A DNA stretch of 45,049 nt from Verrucomicrobia bacterium 12-59-8 (GTDB taxonomy: Bacteria; Verrucomicrobiota; Verrucomicrobiae; Verrucomicrobiales; Verrucomicrobiaceae), in assembly GCA_002279765.1 (NCBI GenBank), contig NCCR01000054.1, forward strand, positions 1-45,049, read 5' to 3'. Position 1 is the stretch's first letter, and each line of letters starts with the position of its first letter. The notes under the pieces were generated by a model, which was not told the origin of the DNA, did no database searches, and saw nothing but the letters and a program-made list of their open reading frames with translations. Positions 8,642-15,510 of this stretch are shown in pieces. The translations under genes were made by a program, and so were the position numbers.

Positions 8642-8699
8642 CTCCCCCGCCCCCAAACTTTGTCTTTGCCGCCACGCCCCCACCTGCTAGCAAGAGCGC

Positions 8700-10283
8700 A
8701 TGCCCAGCAGCCCCCTGCAAAAGATCCTCGCTAAATACCGCGCCACATCCCAGACCGAACGGGAAAAAGGCACCTACTTCGAGGAACTCATCCGCACCTA
8801 CTTCCGCTTCGAGGCCAGCTACGCGGACCTCTATTCCGAGGTCTGGCTCTTCGCCGACTGGGCCAAGGAAATCGGCACCCCAGAGTTCGGCATCAGCGCC
8901 AAAGACACCGGCATCGACCTCGTCGCCCGCACTCGCGGCACCGAGGAATACCACGCCATCCAGTGCAAATGCTACGCCCCCGACTACCGGGTGATGAAAG
9001 GCGACATCGACAGCTTCTTCACCGCCTCCGGAAAGAGATGCTTTGCCCAGCGCATCATCGTCACCACCACCAACGACTGGAGCGAAAACGCGGAGAACGC
9101 CCTCAGCAGCCAGCACCCACCCGTTTACAAGATCGACCTTCACGATCTGGAAGTCAGCCAGATCGACTGGGCCAAATACCAGCCCAGCAAGCCCCCGGCT
9201 CTCAAGCCCAAGAAGCAGCTCCGCCTCCACCAGACCACCGCCACGACCAAAGTGGGCCTCGGCTTCCAGTCTTCAGATCGTGGCAAGCTCATCATGGCCT
9301 GCGGCACCGGCAAGACCTTCACCTCGCTCAAGATCGCCGAGGAAATCGCCGGAAAAAACAAAGTCGTCCTCTTCCTCGTTCCTTCGCTCAATCTGCTTTC
9401 CCAGTCCCTCACCGAATGGACCCAGGAGAGCGCCATCCCGCTCCACAGCTTCGCCGTCTGCTCAGATGCCGAGGTGGGCAAGAAGCGCGAGCAGACCGAC
9501 GAAGACATCGTCGAAACCTTCGCCCACGAGCTGCGCTATCCCGCCACCACAGACGCCAAGCGCCTCGCCTTTGAAGTCTTGAAGCGGCACGACGCCCAGC
9601 ACATGAGCGTCATCTTCTCCACCTACCATTCGCTCGATGTGCTCAGCCGCGCGCAGAAGAAATTCGGCCTGCCGCAGATCGACCTCGTCATCTGCGACGA
9701 AGCCCACCGCACCACCGGAGCCACTTTCGACACCGACGACAAGGAGAGCAATTTCGTCCGCATCCATGACAACGACTTCCTGCTCGCCGCCAAGCGCCTC
9801 TACATGACCGCCACCCCGCGCATCTACGCGGACAGCGCCAAGGCCCAGGCCGAGAAAGAAAACATCGCCATCTGCTCCATGGATGACGAGGCCCTCTACG
9901 GAAAGCAGTTCCATGTCATCACCTTCTCCGAGGCCGTGGAGTTAAAACTCCTCACCATCAGCGAAGACCACGTCAGCTCCCGCCTGCAAGACCTCCTCAA
10001 GGACGAAAATAACCAGCTCAAGGTGGACGACGCCGCCCGCATCATCGGCTGCTGGAAGGCCCTCAGCAAACAAGGCCTTAGCACCGACCTCTCCCAAGAC
10101 ACGCAGCCCATGAAGCGCGCCTTCGCCTTCTGTCAGGTCATTGAGCGCCACGCCGGGTCCAAGGTCCACAAAGTCTCCTCTAAACAGATCGTCAGCATGT
10201 TCAAGGCCGTCGTGGGGGCAATGAAGATCGTGAAGGGGCTGCTGGGACTAGCGTTTAAGCGGCGATGGGTAACAGTGCGGTGA
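8700..10283 (+). CDS. Type ISP restriction-modification enzyme, N-terminal fragment (nuclease plus first helicase half)
   Basis: The 527-aa product begins with an Mrr-like nuclease domain (about residues 20-155) with D73 in DTGIDLVA and the Q88-C-K90 variant of the ExK motif. An SF2 translocase core follows, with motif I CGTGKT (201-206), DEAH (333-336) and motif III MTATP (369-373). The match to single-chain type ISP enzymes (LlaBIII class, normally about 1,500-1,600 aa) is strong. The sequence then leaves the family after SSKQIVSMFKAVV (near residue 500). It lacks the second RecA domain, the adenine methyltransferase and the target-recognition domain. Without motifs IV-VI it should not translocate, so it is probably dead. 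The C-terminal part of such a protein is at 12107-12697. Confidence 0.85.
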   Translation: MPSSPLQKILAKYRATSQTEREKGTYFEELIRTYFRFEASYADLYSEVWLFADWAKEIGTPEFGISAKDTGIDLVARTRGTEEYHAIQCKCYAPDYRVMKGDIDSFFTASGKRCFAQRIIVTTTNDWSENAENALSSQHPPVYKIDLHDLEVSQIDWAKYQPSKPPALKPKKQLRLHQTTATTKVGLGFQSSDRGKLIMACGTGKTFTSLKIAEEIAGKNKVVLFLVPSLNLLSQSLTEWTQESAIPLHSFAVCSDAEVGKKREQTDEDIVETFAHELRYPATTDAKRLAFEVLKRHDAQHMSVIFSTYHSLDVLSRAQKKFGLPQIDLVICDEAHRTTGATFDTDDKESNFVRIHDNDFLLAAKRLYMTATPRIYADSAKAQAEKENIAICSMDDEALYGKQFHVITFSEAVELKLLTISEDHVSSRLQDLLKDENNQLKVDDAARIIGCWKALSKQGLSTDLSQDTQPMKRAFAFCQVIERHAGSKVHKVSSKQIVSMFKAVVGAMKIVKGLLGLAFKRRWVTVR

Positions 10284-10287
10284 AGGA

Positions 10288-10296
10288 AAGCCTATG
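10288..10296 (+). repeat. 9-bp direct repeat, left side of the cassette
   Basis: AAGCCTATG here is repeated exactly at 12101-12109. The two copies bracket the three cassette genes, and each includes the ATG of the gene that follows it. It could be a target-site duplication or a chance match around two start codons. No longer terminal repeats are visible beside it. Confidence 0.45.
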
Positions 10297-11004
10297 AACC
10301 GTTATCTCATCATTACCGATTACACTCGCTTTAAGCCAAAAAATCCCAACGTCTGCATCGCTGGGATAGACTACAACACGGGCGAGTGCATTCGGCCCTA
10401 TCCTTACCTGAGTTTTCAGGAAGCGCTCAGGCTGGGCATTGCCCCCGGGGCTATCCTGCACGGAAACTTTGACCTGCAGCCCAATCGTAGTGGTCCGCAT
10501 CAGGAGGATTCCAGCTTCGCGGATTTGCAGTTATACGGAGTTTCCACAGCCAGCACGTTTCGTGATGTGCTGCTAAGAAGAGCTTTTGACGACGTGCGGC
10601 CAGCTTTCGGACTCTCCGCACATCACACCGGGCGCGGAGTGCCAGTCGGGCACCAGCTAGCGCACTCCATCGCTTCCGTGCGAGTGTTGCCATCAAGTGT
10701 GGCTGTGGTGGAGGACGGATTTACTGCTGGCAAGATTCGGCTTAACTTCACTGATCTGTTGGGCGAAAGCTGGACGGGGTTTCCCATCACCGACCTGGGC
10801 TTCTATGACTACGCTCAGCAGCACCAGACCCGCGGAGCCCTGGATGTCATCAACAACTGGATGCAAAGCCAGTCCGAGGTGATGCTGCGGATCGGACTCA
10901 GCCGAGCATTTCAGCCATCAGGCCAGCCCAACGCCTACTGGATGCAGGCCAACGGCATCTATACGTTCCCGGAAGCACCACCCGGCATCCGCAAACATGC
11001 GTAG
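10294..11004 (+). CDS. Probable dual OB-fold protein, first gene of the DUF488 cassette
   Basis: This 236-aa protein is soluble with no signal peptide or membrane segment. It starts MNRYLIITDYTRFKP and continues with VCIAGIDYNTGECIRPYP, which I associate with the family that databases call dual OB domain-containing proteins, often found beside DUF488 genes. That assignment is from memory of the look of the family and is not proven. OB folds usually bind nucleic acids. A good ribosome-binding site (AAGGAAAG, 10283-10290) precedes the ATG by 3 bases. Codon use is more balanced and less GC-rich than in the flanking type ISP fragments, which points to a separate origin. It is followed 26 bases later by the first DUF488 gene. 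Confidence 0.6.
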   Translation: MNRYLIITDYTRFKPKNPNVCIAGIDYNTGECIRPYPYLSFQEALRLGIAPGAILHGNFDLQPNRSGPHQEDSSFADLQLYGVSTASTFRDVLLRRAFDDVRPAFGLSAHHTGRGVPVGHQLAHSIASVRVLPSSVAVVEDGFTAGKIRLNFTDLLGESWTGFPITDLGFYDYAQQHQTRGALDVINNWMQSQSEVMLRIGLSRAFQPSGQPNAYWMQANGIYTFPEAPPGIRKHA

Positions 11005-11030
11005 AGTGTCTTGTTGGCAGTTCCATCGAA

Positions 11031-11648
11031 ATGAATTCACTCTTCACCATCGGTCACTCGACCCACGATTTTCCGACGTTTCTCAGACTGTTGAAGCAGC
11101 ATGAGATTGAAGTCGTGGCCGATGTCCGGTCGCGTCCATTCAGTCGGTTTCCATGGTTCACTCGGGATGCGTTGGAAAAGGAACTGAAGGCTAATGGCAT
11201 TCGATATGTCTTTCTGGGAGCCGAGCTGGGTGCTCGGCGCGAGGAGCGCGAGTGTTACATCGGCCCACGGGCCGACTATCGATTAATTGCACAAACATCG
11301 GCATATCAGAGGGGAATCGAGCGGCTGCGGAATGGGGTGTCCCGCTTCCGAATTGCGCTCATGTGCTCCGAACGCGAGCCGCTGGACTGCCACCGAACGA
11401 TACTGGTTTGCCGCCATGCCAAGGACTTTGCCGACATCTCTCACATACGCGCAGATGGACGGCTGGAATCCCATGCAGAAGCGGAGGCGCGATTGTTATC
11501 CCGATACTTCTCCAACAATCATGACTTCTTCCGCTGTGAGGGTGAGATGCTTGACGAAGCCTACCTGCGGCGCGGCGAAGAAATTAACTACGTTGACGAA
11601 ACCCAAACCTCAATGCTGAGGGAGACTCCTTTGAACGATGAATACTGA
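11031..11648 (+). CDS. DUF488 family protein (first copy)
   Basis: This 205-aa protein begins LFTIGHSTHDFPTFLRLL and continues VVADVRSRPFSRFPWF, the characteristic DUF488 N-terminus. The conserved core LMCSEREPLDCHRTILVC, about residues 110-127, holds the Cys...Glu...Cys-His-Arg signature of the family. The biochemical function of DUF488 is not established as far as I know; the conserved Cys/His/Arg suggest an active or nucleotide-binding site. The long C-terminal extension (about residues 140-205, acidic) is beyond the minimal domain. It overlaps the second DUF488 gene by 11 bases, indicating translational coupling. Confidence 0.82.
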   Translation: MNSLFTIGHSTHDFPTFLRLLKQHEIEVVADVRSRPFSRFPWFTRDALEKELKANGIRYVFLGAELGARREERECYIGPRADYRLIAQTSAYQRGIERLRNGVSRFRIALMCSEREPLDCHRTILVCRHAKDFADISHIRADGRLESHAEAEARLLSRYFSNNHDFFRCEGEMLDEAYLRRGEEINYVDETQTSMLRETPLNDEY

Positions 11649-12087
11649 CACGACTGTTTACACCATTGGCTTCACCAAGAAGACCGCTGCTGAGTTCTTT
11701 GAGATGCTGCGCAAGAGCGGCACCAAGCGGGTGGTGGATGTGCGACTCAACAATGTTTCCCAGCTCGCGGGTTTTTCAAAGAAGGACGATCTCCAATACT
11801 TCCTGAAAGAGATCGTCGGCATCGACTACATCCATCAGCCATTGCTCGCGCCGACTGCTGACATTTTGGACGCCTACAAAAAGCACAAGGGAGACTGGAG
11901 CATCTACGAACCCGCGTTTCTAGATTTGATGAAGAAGCGCGAGATCGAGAAGCGAATTGATCCAGCAACGATCAAAGGGGGCTGCCTCTTGTGCAGCGAG
12001 GACAAGCCACATCATTGCCATCGACGGCTAGTCGTTGAATACTTGAAATCCAAGTGGGATGACTTGGATATTCAACACTTGATTTAA
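11638..12087 (+). CDS. DUF488 family protein (second, short copy)
   Basis: This 149-aa protein is a minimal DUF488 domain. It starts VYTIGFTKKTAAEFFEML, followed by RVVDVRLNNVSQLAGFSK, and ends with GGCLLCSEDKPHHCHRRLVVEYL, where the Cys, Glu and Cys-His-Arg signature is intact. It is clearly divergent from the upstream DUF488 protein, so the pair is not a recent tandem copy. Its start overlaps the end of the first by 11 bases. It ends 19 bases before the ATG of the type ISP C-terminal fragment. Two divergent coupled copies suggest a heteromeric complex; that is inference. Confidence 0.82.
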   Translation: MNTDTTVYTIGFTKKTAAEFFEMLRKSGTKRVVDVRLNNVSQLAGFSKKDDLQYFLKEIVGIDYIHQPLLAPTADILDAYKKHKGDWSIYEPAFLDLMKKREIEKRIDPATIKGGCLLCSEDKPHHCHRRLVVEYLKSKWDDLDIQHLI

Positions 12088-12100
12088 CCCTTCTTCGGTC

Positions 12101-12109
12101 AAGCCTATG
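12101..12109 (+). repeat. 9-bp direct repeat, right side of the cassette
   Basis: AAGCCTATG, identical to 10288-10296. It overlaps the ATG of the downstream type ISP fragment. Together the two copies delimit exactly the three cassette genes. Confidence 0.45.
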
Positions 12110-12697
12110 CCTGGAGCCTCGTTCATCTACGACCTGCTGCACTCCCCTGACTACCGCAGCCGCTACGCTGACAACCTCGGCAAGGAACTCCCGCGCATCC
12201 CCGCCGTAAAGACCTTCGCCGACTTCCGCGCCTTCTCCAAGGCAGGCCGCGACCTCGCCCACTGGCACCTCAACTACGAAACCGTGGACCCCTACGCCGG
12301 AGCTACCCTCGACGTCGGCAAGCACACCCTCAAAGGCTTGCAGCCCGCCGACTACCGCGTGGAGAAAATGAAGTTCGCCAAAACCCGCGACCCCGAGACC
12401 AACAAGTCCATCAACGACAAAACCACCGTCTTCTACAACGCCCACATCACCATCCGCGACATCCCCGAAGAAGCCTACACCTACATCGTCAACGGCAAAC
12501 CCGCCCTCGAATGGGTCATGGAACGCCAGTCCGTCACCACCTACAAAGACAGCGGCATCACCAACGACGCCAACCTCTGGGCCACCGAAACCATGAACAA
12601 CCCCAAGTATCCCCTCGAACTCTTCCTCCGCGTCATCACCGTCAGCCTGGAGACGATGAATATCGTCAACGCCTTGCCAAAGCTCCAGCTCGACTGA
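12107..12697 (+). CDS. Type ISP restriction-modification enzyme, C-terminal fragment
   Basis: The 196-aa frame corresponds to the extreme C-terminal part of type ISP enzymes. Typical elements are YDLLHSPDYRSRYADNLGKE, LPRIPAVKTFADFRAFSKAG, IVNGKPALEWVMERQ and the ending NPKYPLELFLRVITVSLETM. In intact proteins this follows the methyltransferase domain and belongs to the target-recognition/C-terminal region. The ATG at 12107 may be a fortuitous start after the break. Codon use is strongly C-ending like the N-terminal fragment at 8700-10283 and unlike the cassette between them, which supports both being halves of one former gene. On its own it has no catalytic motif. Confidence 0.82.
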   Translation: MPGASFIYDLLHSPDYRSRYADNLGKELPRIPAVKTFADFRAFSKAGRDLAHWHLNYETVDPYAGATLDVGKHTLKGLQPADYRVEKMKFAKTRDPETNKSINDKTTVFYNAHITIRDIPEEAYTYIVNGKPALEWVMERQSVTTYKDSGITNDANLWATETMNNPKYPLELFLRVITVSLETMNIVNALPKLQLD

Positions 12698-13053
12698 AAG
12701 TGCTCCCGACTTGAGTTGTCTGGCATCTGAGTTCCCCATTATTTTACCTTCAGTCGCGGCAGGGGAAGGGCTGGTAAAATAATGAGGGGTAAAATAATGG
12801 GGAGATGATTTCGGTCCCGACTCAAGCCCCTCTTCTCTGCCTCTTGGTGAGTCTTTTTTGCGTCCCTTTGCGGCCATTCCTCCGGGCAAACAGGGTTAGA
12901 AGAATGAGGACAGGGTGAAAAAATTGAAAAAACGACTCGGCCCGCATCCCACACTGCGCACATCAAACCCCGAACTCCCTCATAACTCTGGATCATTAGT
13001 GTCATATGAGTGTTCGATTAGTGGTTCAACAAATCCGACCGATCTCCACGCAA
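12698..13053. other. Gene-free stretch between the type ISP remnant and the secreted proteins
   Basis: About 355 bases without a supported gene. The first part holds the ATTATTTTACC repeat cluster (12733-12803). The middle contains TTTTTTGCGTCCCTTTGCGG, a phrase of the sort that recurs between genes in this phylum. The rest is AT-richer than the surroundings (for example GAAAAAATTGAAAAAACGAC near 12917) and looks like decayed sequence at the edge of the accessory region. Confidence 0.6.
12733..12803. repeat. Inverted repeat with three copies of GGTAAAATAAT
   Basis: TCCCCATTATTTTACC (12733-12748) is a perfect inverted copy of 12788-12803 (GGTAAAATAATGGGGA). A third, direct copy, GGTAAAATAATG, sits at 12773-12784. 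The first copy can therefore pair with either of two partners, giving alternative stems. The AT-rich core is out of character with the 60 percent GC surroundings. It lies 35 bases after the type ISP remnant and could be a mobile-element end, a terminator-like element or an intergenic palindrome. Confidence 0.75.
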
Positions 13054-13848
13054 TCATAACCCCGCCCCCATCCGCACTACCTTCAACCTCAAAAACGCCT
13101 TTCCCCACGGCGACACCGCGTTCCGATACCGAAACGTCAGCCGGTTCGGCGGCAGCGGGTTGGCGATGCTGACGGCCTCGACATCCGTGGTGCCCCATTG
13201 CAGGAGATTGCTGGAGGACTCGATGGTGTACTGCACATCGGCGGCGCTGGGGACGTAGCTGAGCGTGAGGTAGTTGTTCAATAACGTCGGAGCAGGCAGT
13301 CCTTGGCTGTCAGGAACCAAGGCGTTGAGGGCCAGGGCATATTCCAGCAGGTTGGGCGTGCCGTCGTGATCCCAGTCGGCGTCATCCGCTGCCAGGGCGG
13401 AGCCTGCGTCATCGCCGAAGCTGGCATGCCGCCATTGATCCACCGGAGTAGCCAGCAGAGTGAAGGACGTGCTGGCTAGATCGGTGCCTGCGGTGATGTC
13501 AGCGCCCCCTTGGAGCGTGATAGTCCCGCTGTAATTCGCCGCCGGAGAAATGCCGCTCAAGGAGATGCGGAAGAGCGGGCCGTCATACGTTTCGCCCGGC
13601 AGCAGAATGCCGGGCACGTTGCCAAAGAAGGCGTTGCTCGACAGCGCCGTGTCACCTTGGGGATCGGCGGTGAAGGTGGCCATGACATCGTTGAGAAACA
13701 GCCGGTCAGTCGCGCTAGTGTTCGTCAGCGTACCGCTGAAGAGCGCCTCCGCACCCGCCGAGACTGGCTGCGCGACCGGATTTAACGACAGCGTCAGGCC
13801 AGCAAAAGCCGTATGGCTCCACAGCAGCAAGCCAAGTACGTACTTCAC
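13054..13848 (-). CDS. Secreted protein with a calcium-loop-like motif, unknown function
   Basis: This 264-aa protein has a signal peptide (MKYVLGLLLWSHTAFAG), then an Ig-like beta-rich region about residues 18-130. The motif DADWDHDGTPNLLEYALALN at about 157-176 resembles the EF-hand or thrombospondin-3 type calcium loop very common in secreted proteins of this phylum. A C-terminal segment (YTIESSSNLLQWGT) resembles the beta-sandwich often found after such a loop. It starts with GTG, whose bases overlap the TGA of the upstream PQQ-propeller gene (13845-13848), so the two are translationally coupled. No enzyme motif is visible. It is probably extracellular or on the outer membrane. Confidence 0.72.
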   Translation of the reverse strand: MKYVLGLLLWSHTAFAGLTLSLNPVAQPVSAGAEALFSGTLTNTSATDRLFLNDVMATFTADPQGDTALSSNAFFGNVPGILLPGETYDGPLFRISLSGISPAANYSGTITLQGGADITAGTDLASTSFTLLATPVDQWRHASFGDDAGSALAADDADWDHDGTPNLLEYALALNALVPDSQGLPAPTLLNNYLTLSYVPSAADVQYTIESSSNLLQWGTTDVEAVSIANPLPPNRLTFRYRNAVSPWGKAFLRLKVVRMGAGL

Positions 13849-15377
13849 GGCGCATCCTCCCCGATGGCGAAGAGAATGGCATTCGCGATGACATACACCG
13901 TGCCGTCCACCCCGATGACGGAAGGGGTGTAGGCCTCGCCAATGCCAGCGGTCAGCGTGAGCGGCTCAATGAGCGTGTTGGATTTGAAATCCCAGCGATA
14001 GACCTTGCCATCCTCACTGTGTACGATGGCGGACTTCTTTGCGCTGTCGATGGCCATCGTGTTCACGCACCATTCGCGTACCGCTCCAGGCACAGTAGGA
14101 TACTCATCATCCGGCGTGGGTCCCAGGACCGTGAGAATCTCCTTCATCACCGTCGCTCCGCTGACGGCATCCGTCATCGTGTCGTTCGGATCGAGCACCG
14201 CCAGCTTGTTGAGGCCGTCGCCGCCGACACTGGCGTAGTTGTTGTACTTTGAAAGCAGCAGGTATTTGGACGTACCCTGATATGTGGGCACCAAGGCTGC
14301 GGGCACAACCGAGGGCGTATGATCCCACCCGAACGCACCCGACGGCTTCGACTGCGTCAGGGTCATGTCATAGTGCCGCAGCCAGCCGCGGTAGTGGTTC
14401 GCACCCCACGAATGCTCAAACACACCGAAATAAACATCGCCATCAGGTCCGACCATCGGCGAGGCCGTGCCATCGTCGAGCAGGCGTGCATCATCGATCG
14501 GACTCAGTGCATCCTTGAGCCTCACCTTGCCCGTGGTGGCCAGCGTGCCGCTGTCCAATGCCAGCAGATAGCCAAAGCCATTGCCGTCCATCACCGCAAC
14601 GTAGAGCGACTTGTGATTGTTGCTCAAAGCAGGGGCCAGATTGTGCGGCAGCCGCAACACCGCCGGATCATCTGCCGCACTGGTCGCGCTCACCCATGAG
14701 CCCGTGCCATCTTCCGAAATGCGGGCGATCCCGCTTTGCAGCGTCGGCGTGGTGGTGCCGGTGACGATGAAGCCGAAGTAAATGTTGCCATAACGGTCGG
14801 ACGTGATCGGCGTATTGATCCGCACATTGGCATCAAAAGTTGCCGAATCCGACACATAATGTCCGAGTCCGTAGAACGCGATTTTGCCCGTCGTACCCGA
14901 GGCCGCGTCCGGTGTGTCGCGGTAGGACACCGTCCCTCCCGCATCCGCATAATACACCCGGTTCTTCGGCGTCAGAGCGATGCCAAAATGCGGCACCCAG
15001 TTATGGGCCGGCAGGGAGTAGCCCGTCGGCAGTTGCCATTTTTGTGCTCCCGTTGCGCCATCACGCGCCTCAATGCGAAAGCCATCACCAGCTCCCGTCT
15101 TCACCGGCACGATCACGGTGTTCTGCCGCGTGATCAACGGCGATCCATAATGTGCGTAAAGCGTAGTTCCCACATACTGCGGTGCCAAATCCACCGGGAT
15201 TTGCCATAAGATGCGCTGCAGTGCTTTGGAACTCACCTGAGACAGCCCTGTGTGCTGCGGATCATGCCCATGCCCGCTCCATGCCAAAGCAATGCTGTGC
15301 GATTGCGCATGGAGCTGCACCACGCTGCAACCAAGCAGCAGGCTGAGAACAAAAAGGCGTTGGCGACGGGCAATCAT
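13845..15377 (-). CDS. Secreted PQQ-like beta-propeller protein
   Basis: From the ATG at 15375-15377 the product is 510 aa with signal peptide MIARRQRLFVLSLLLGCSVV. A GTG 33 bases upstream is an alternative start. The mature part has repeated blades of the PQQ/WD-like type, such as GTTLYAHYGSPLITRQNTVI, DRYGNIYFGFIVTG, GPDGDVYFGVFEHSWG, SEDGKVYRWDF and GVDGTVYVIANAILFAI. I see no quinone-binding residues that would make it a dehydrogenase, so a structural or binding role is more likely. It is coupled to the downstream secreted protein by a 4-base overlap. It is divergently transcribed from the haem-c/toroid gene across about 130 bases. Confidence 0.75.
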   Translation of the reverse strand: MIARRQRLFVLSLLLGCSVVQLHAQSHSIALAWSGHGHDPQHTGLSQVSSKALQRILWQIPVDLAPQYVGTTLYAHYGSPLITRQNTVIVPVKTGAGDGFRIEARDGATGAQKWQLPTGYSLPAHNWVPHFGIALTPKNRVYYADAGGTVSYRDTPDAASGTTGKIAFYGLGHYVSDSATFDANVRINTPITSDRYGNIYFGFIVTGTTTPTLQSGIARISEDGTGSWVSATSAADDPAVLRLPHNLAPALSNNHKSLYVAVMDGNGFGYLLALDSGTLATTGKVRLKDALSPIDDARLLDDGTASPMVGPDGDVYFGVFEHSWGANHYRGWLRHYDMTLTQSKPSGAFGWDHTPSVVPAALVPTYQGTSKYLLLSKYNNYASVGGDGLNKLAVLDPNDTMTDAVSGATVMKEILTVLGPTPDDEYPTVPGAVREWCVNTMAIDSAKKSAIVHSEDGKVYRWDFKSNTLIEPLTLTAGIGEAYTPSVIGVDGTVYVIANAILFAIGEDAP

Positions 15378-15510
15378 CCAGTGGGCAGGGCCAAGTTCAC
15401 CAAATTTCACCCCTCAGGTCAAGGACGCGTTGCCACGGCTGGAAACTTATCGACACCTCAGACGCCCCGGAGCTGTTGCAACAATTCCGCCGCAGAGGCG
15501 TTCAAGCAGC

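Larger units (their letters stand above)
8172..8699. other. Gene-free 528-base stretch filled with intergenic repeats
   Basis: No credible gene is visible on either strand; the long open frames here are by-products of high GC. The stretch holds a perfect small hairpin (8217-8237), two copies of a roughly 75-base direct repeat (8258-8340 and 8569-8641) and a CCCCGGGC/GCCCGGGG palindrome (8390-8433). Two of the palindromic units are preceded by the same heptamer AAAGTAG (8210-8216 and 8390-8396). It separates the glycosylase gene from the type ISP gene. Confidence 0.75.

Noticed and set aside
8172..8699. CRISPR array
   Set aside because: Only two repeat copies, more than 70 bases long and far apart, and no cas genes nearby.
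8332..9230. Long minus-strand open frames opposite the repeats and the ISP gene
   Set aside because: They are glycine/valine-rich mirror images of a strongly C-ending gene and carry no domain pattern.
15250..15510. Longer N-terminus of the haem-c protein from 15250
   Set aside because: The signal peptide starts at 15511; the upstream part is antisense to the propeller gene start and cysteine-rich by chance.
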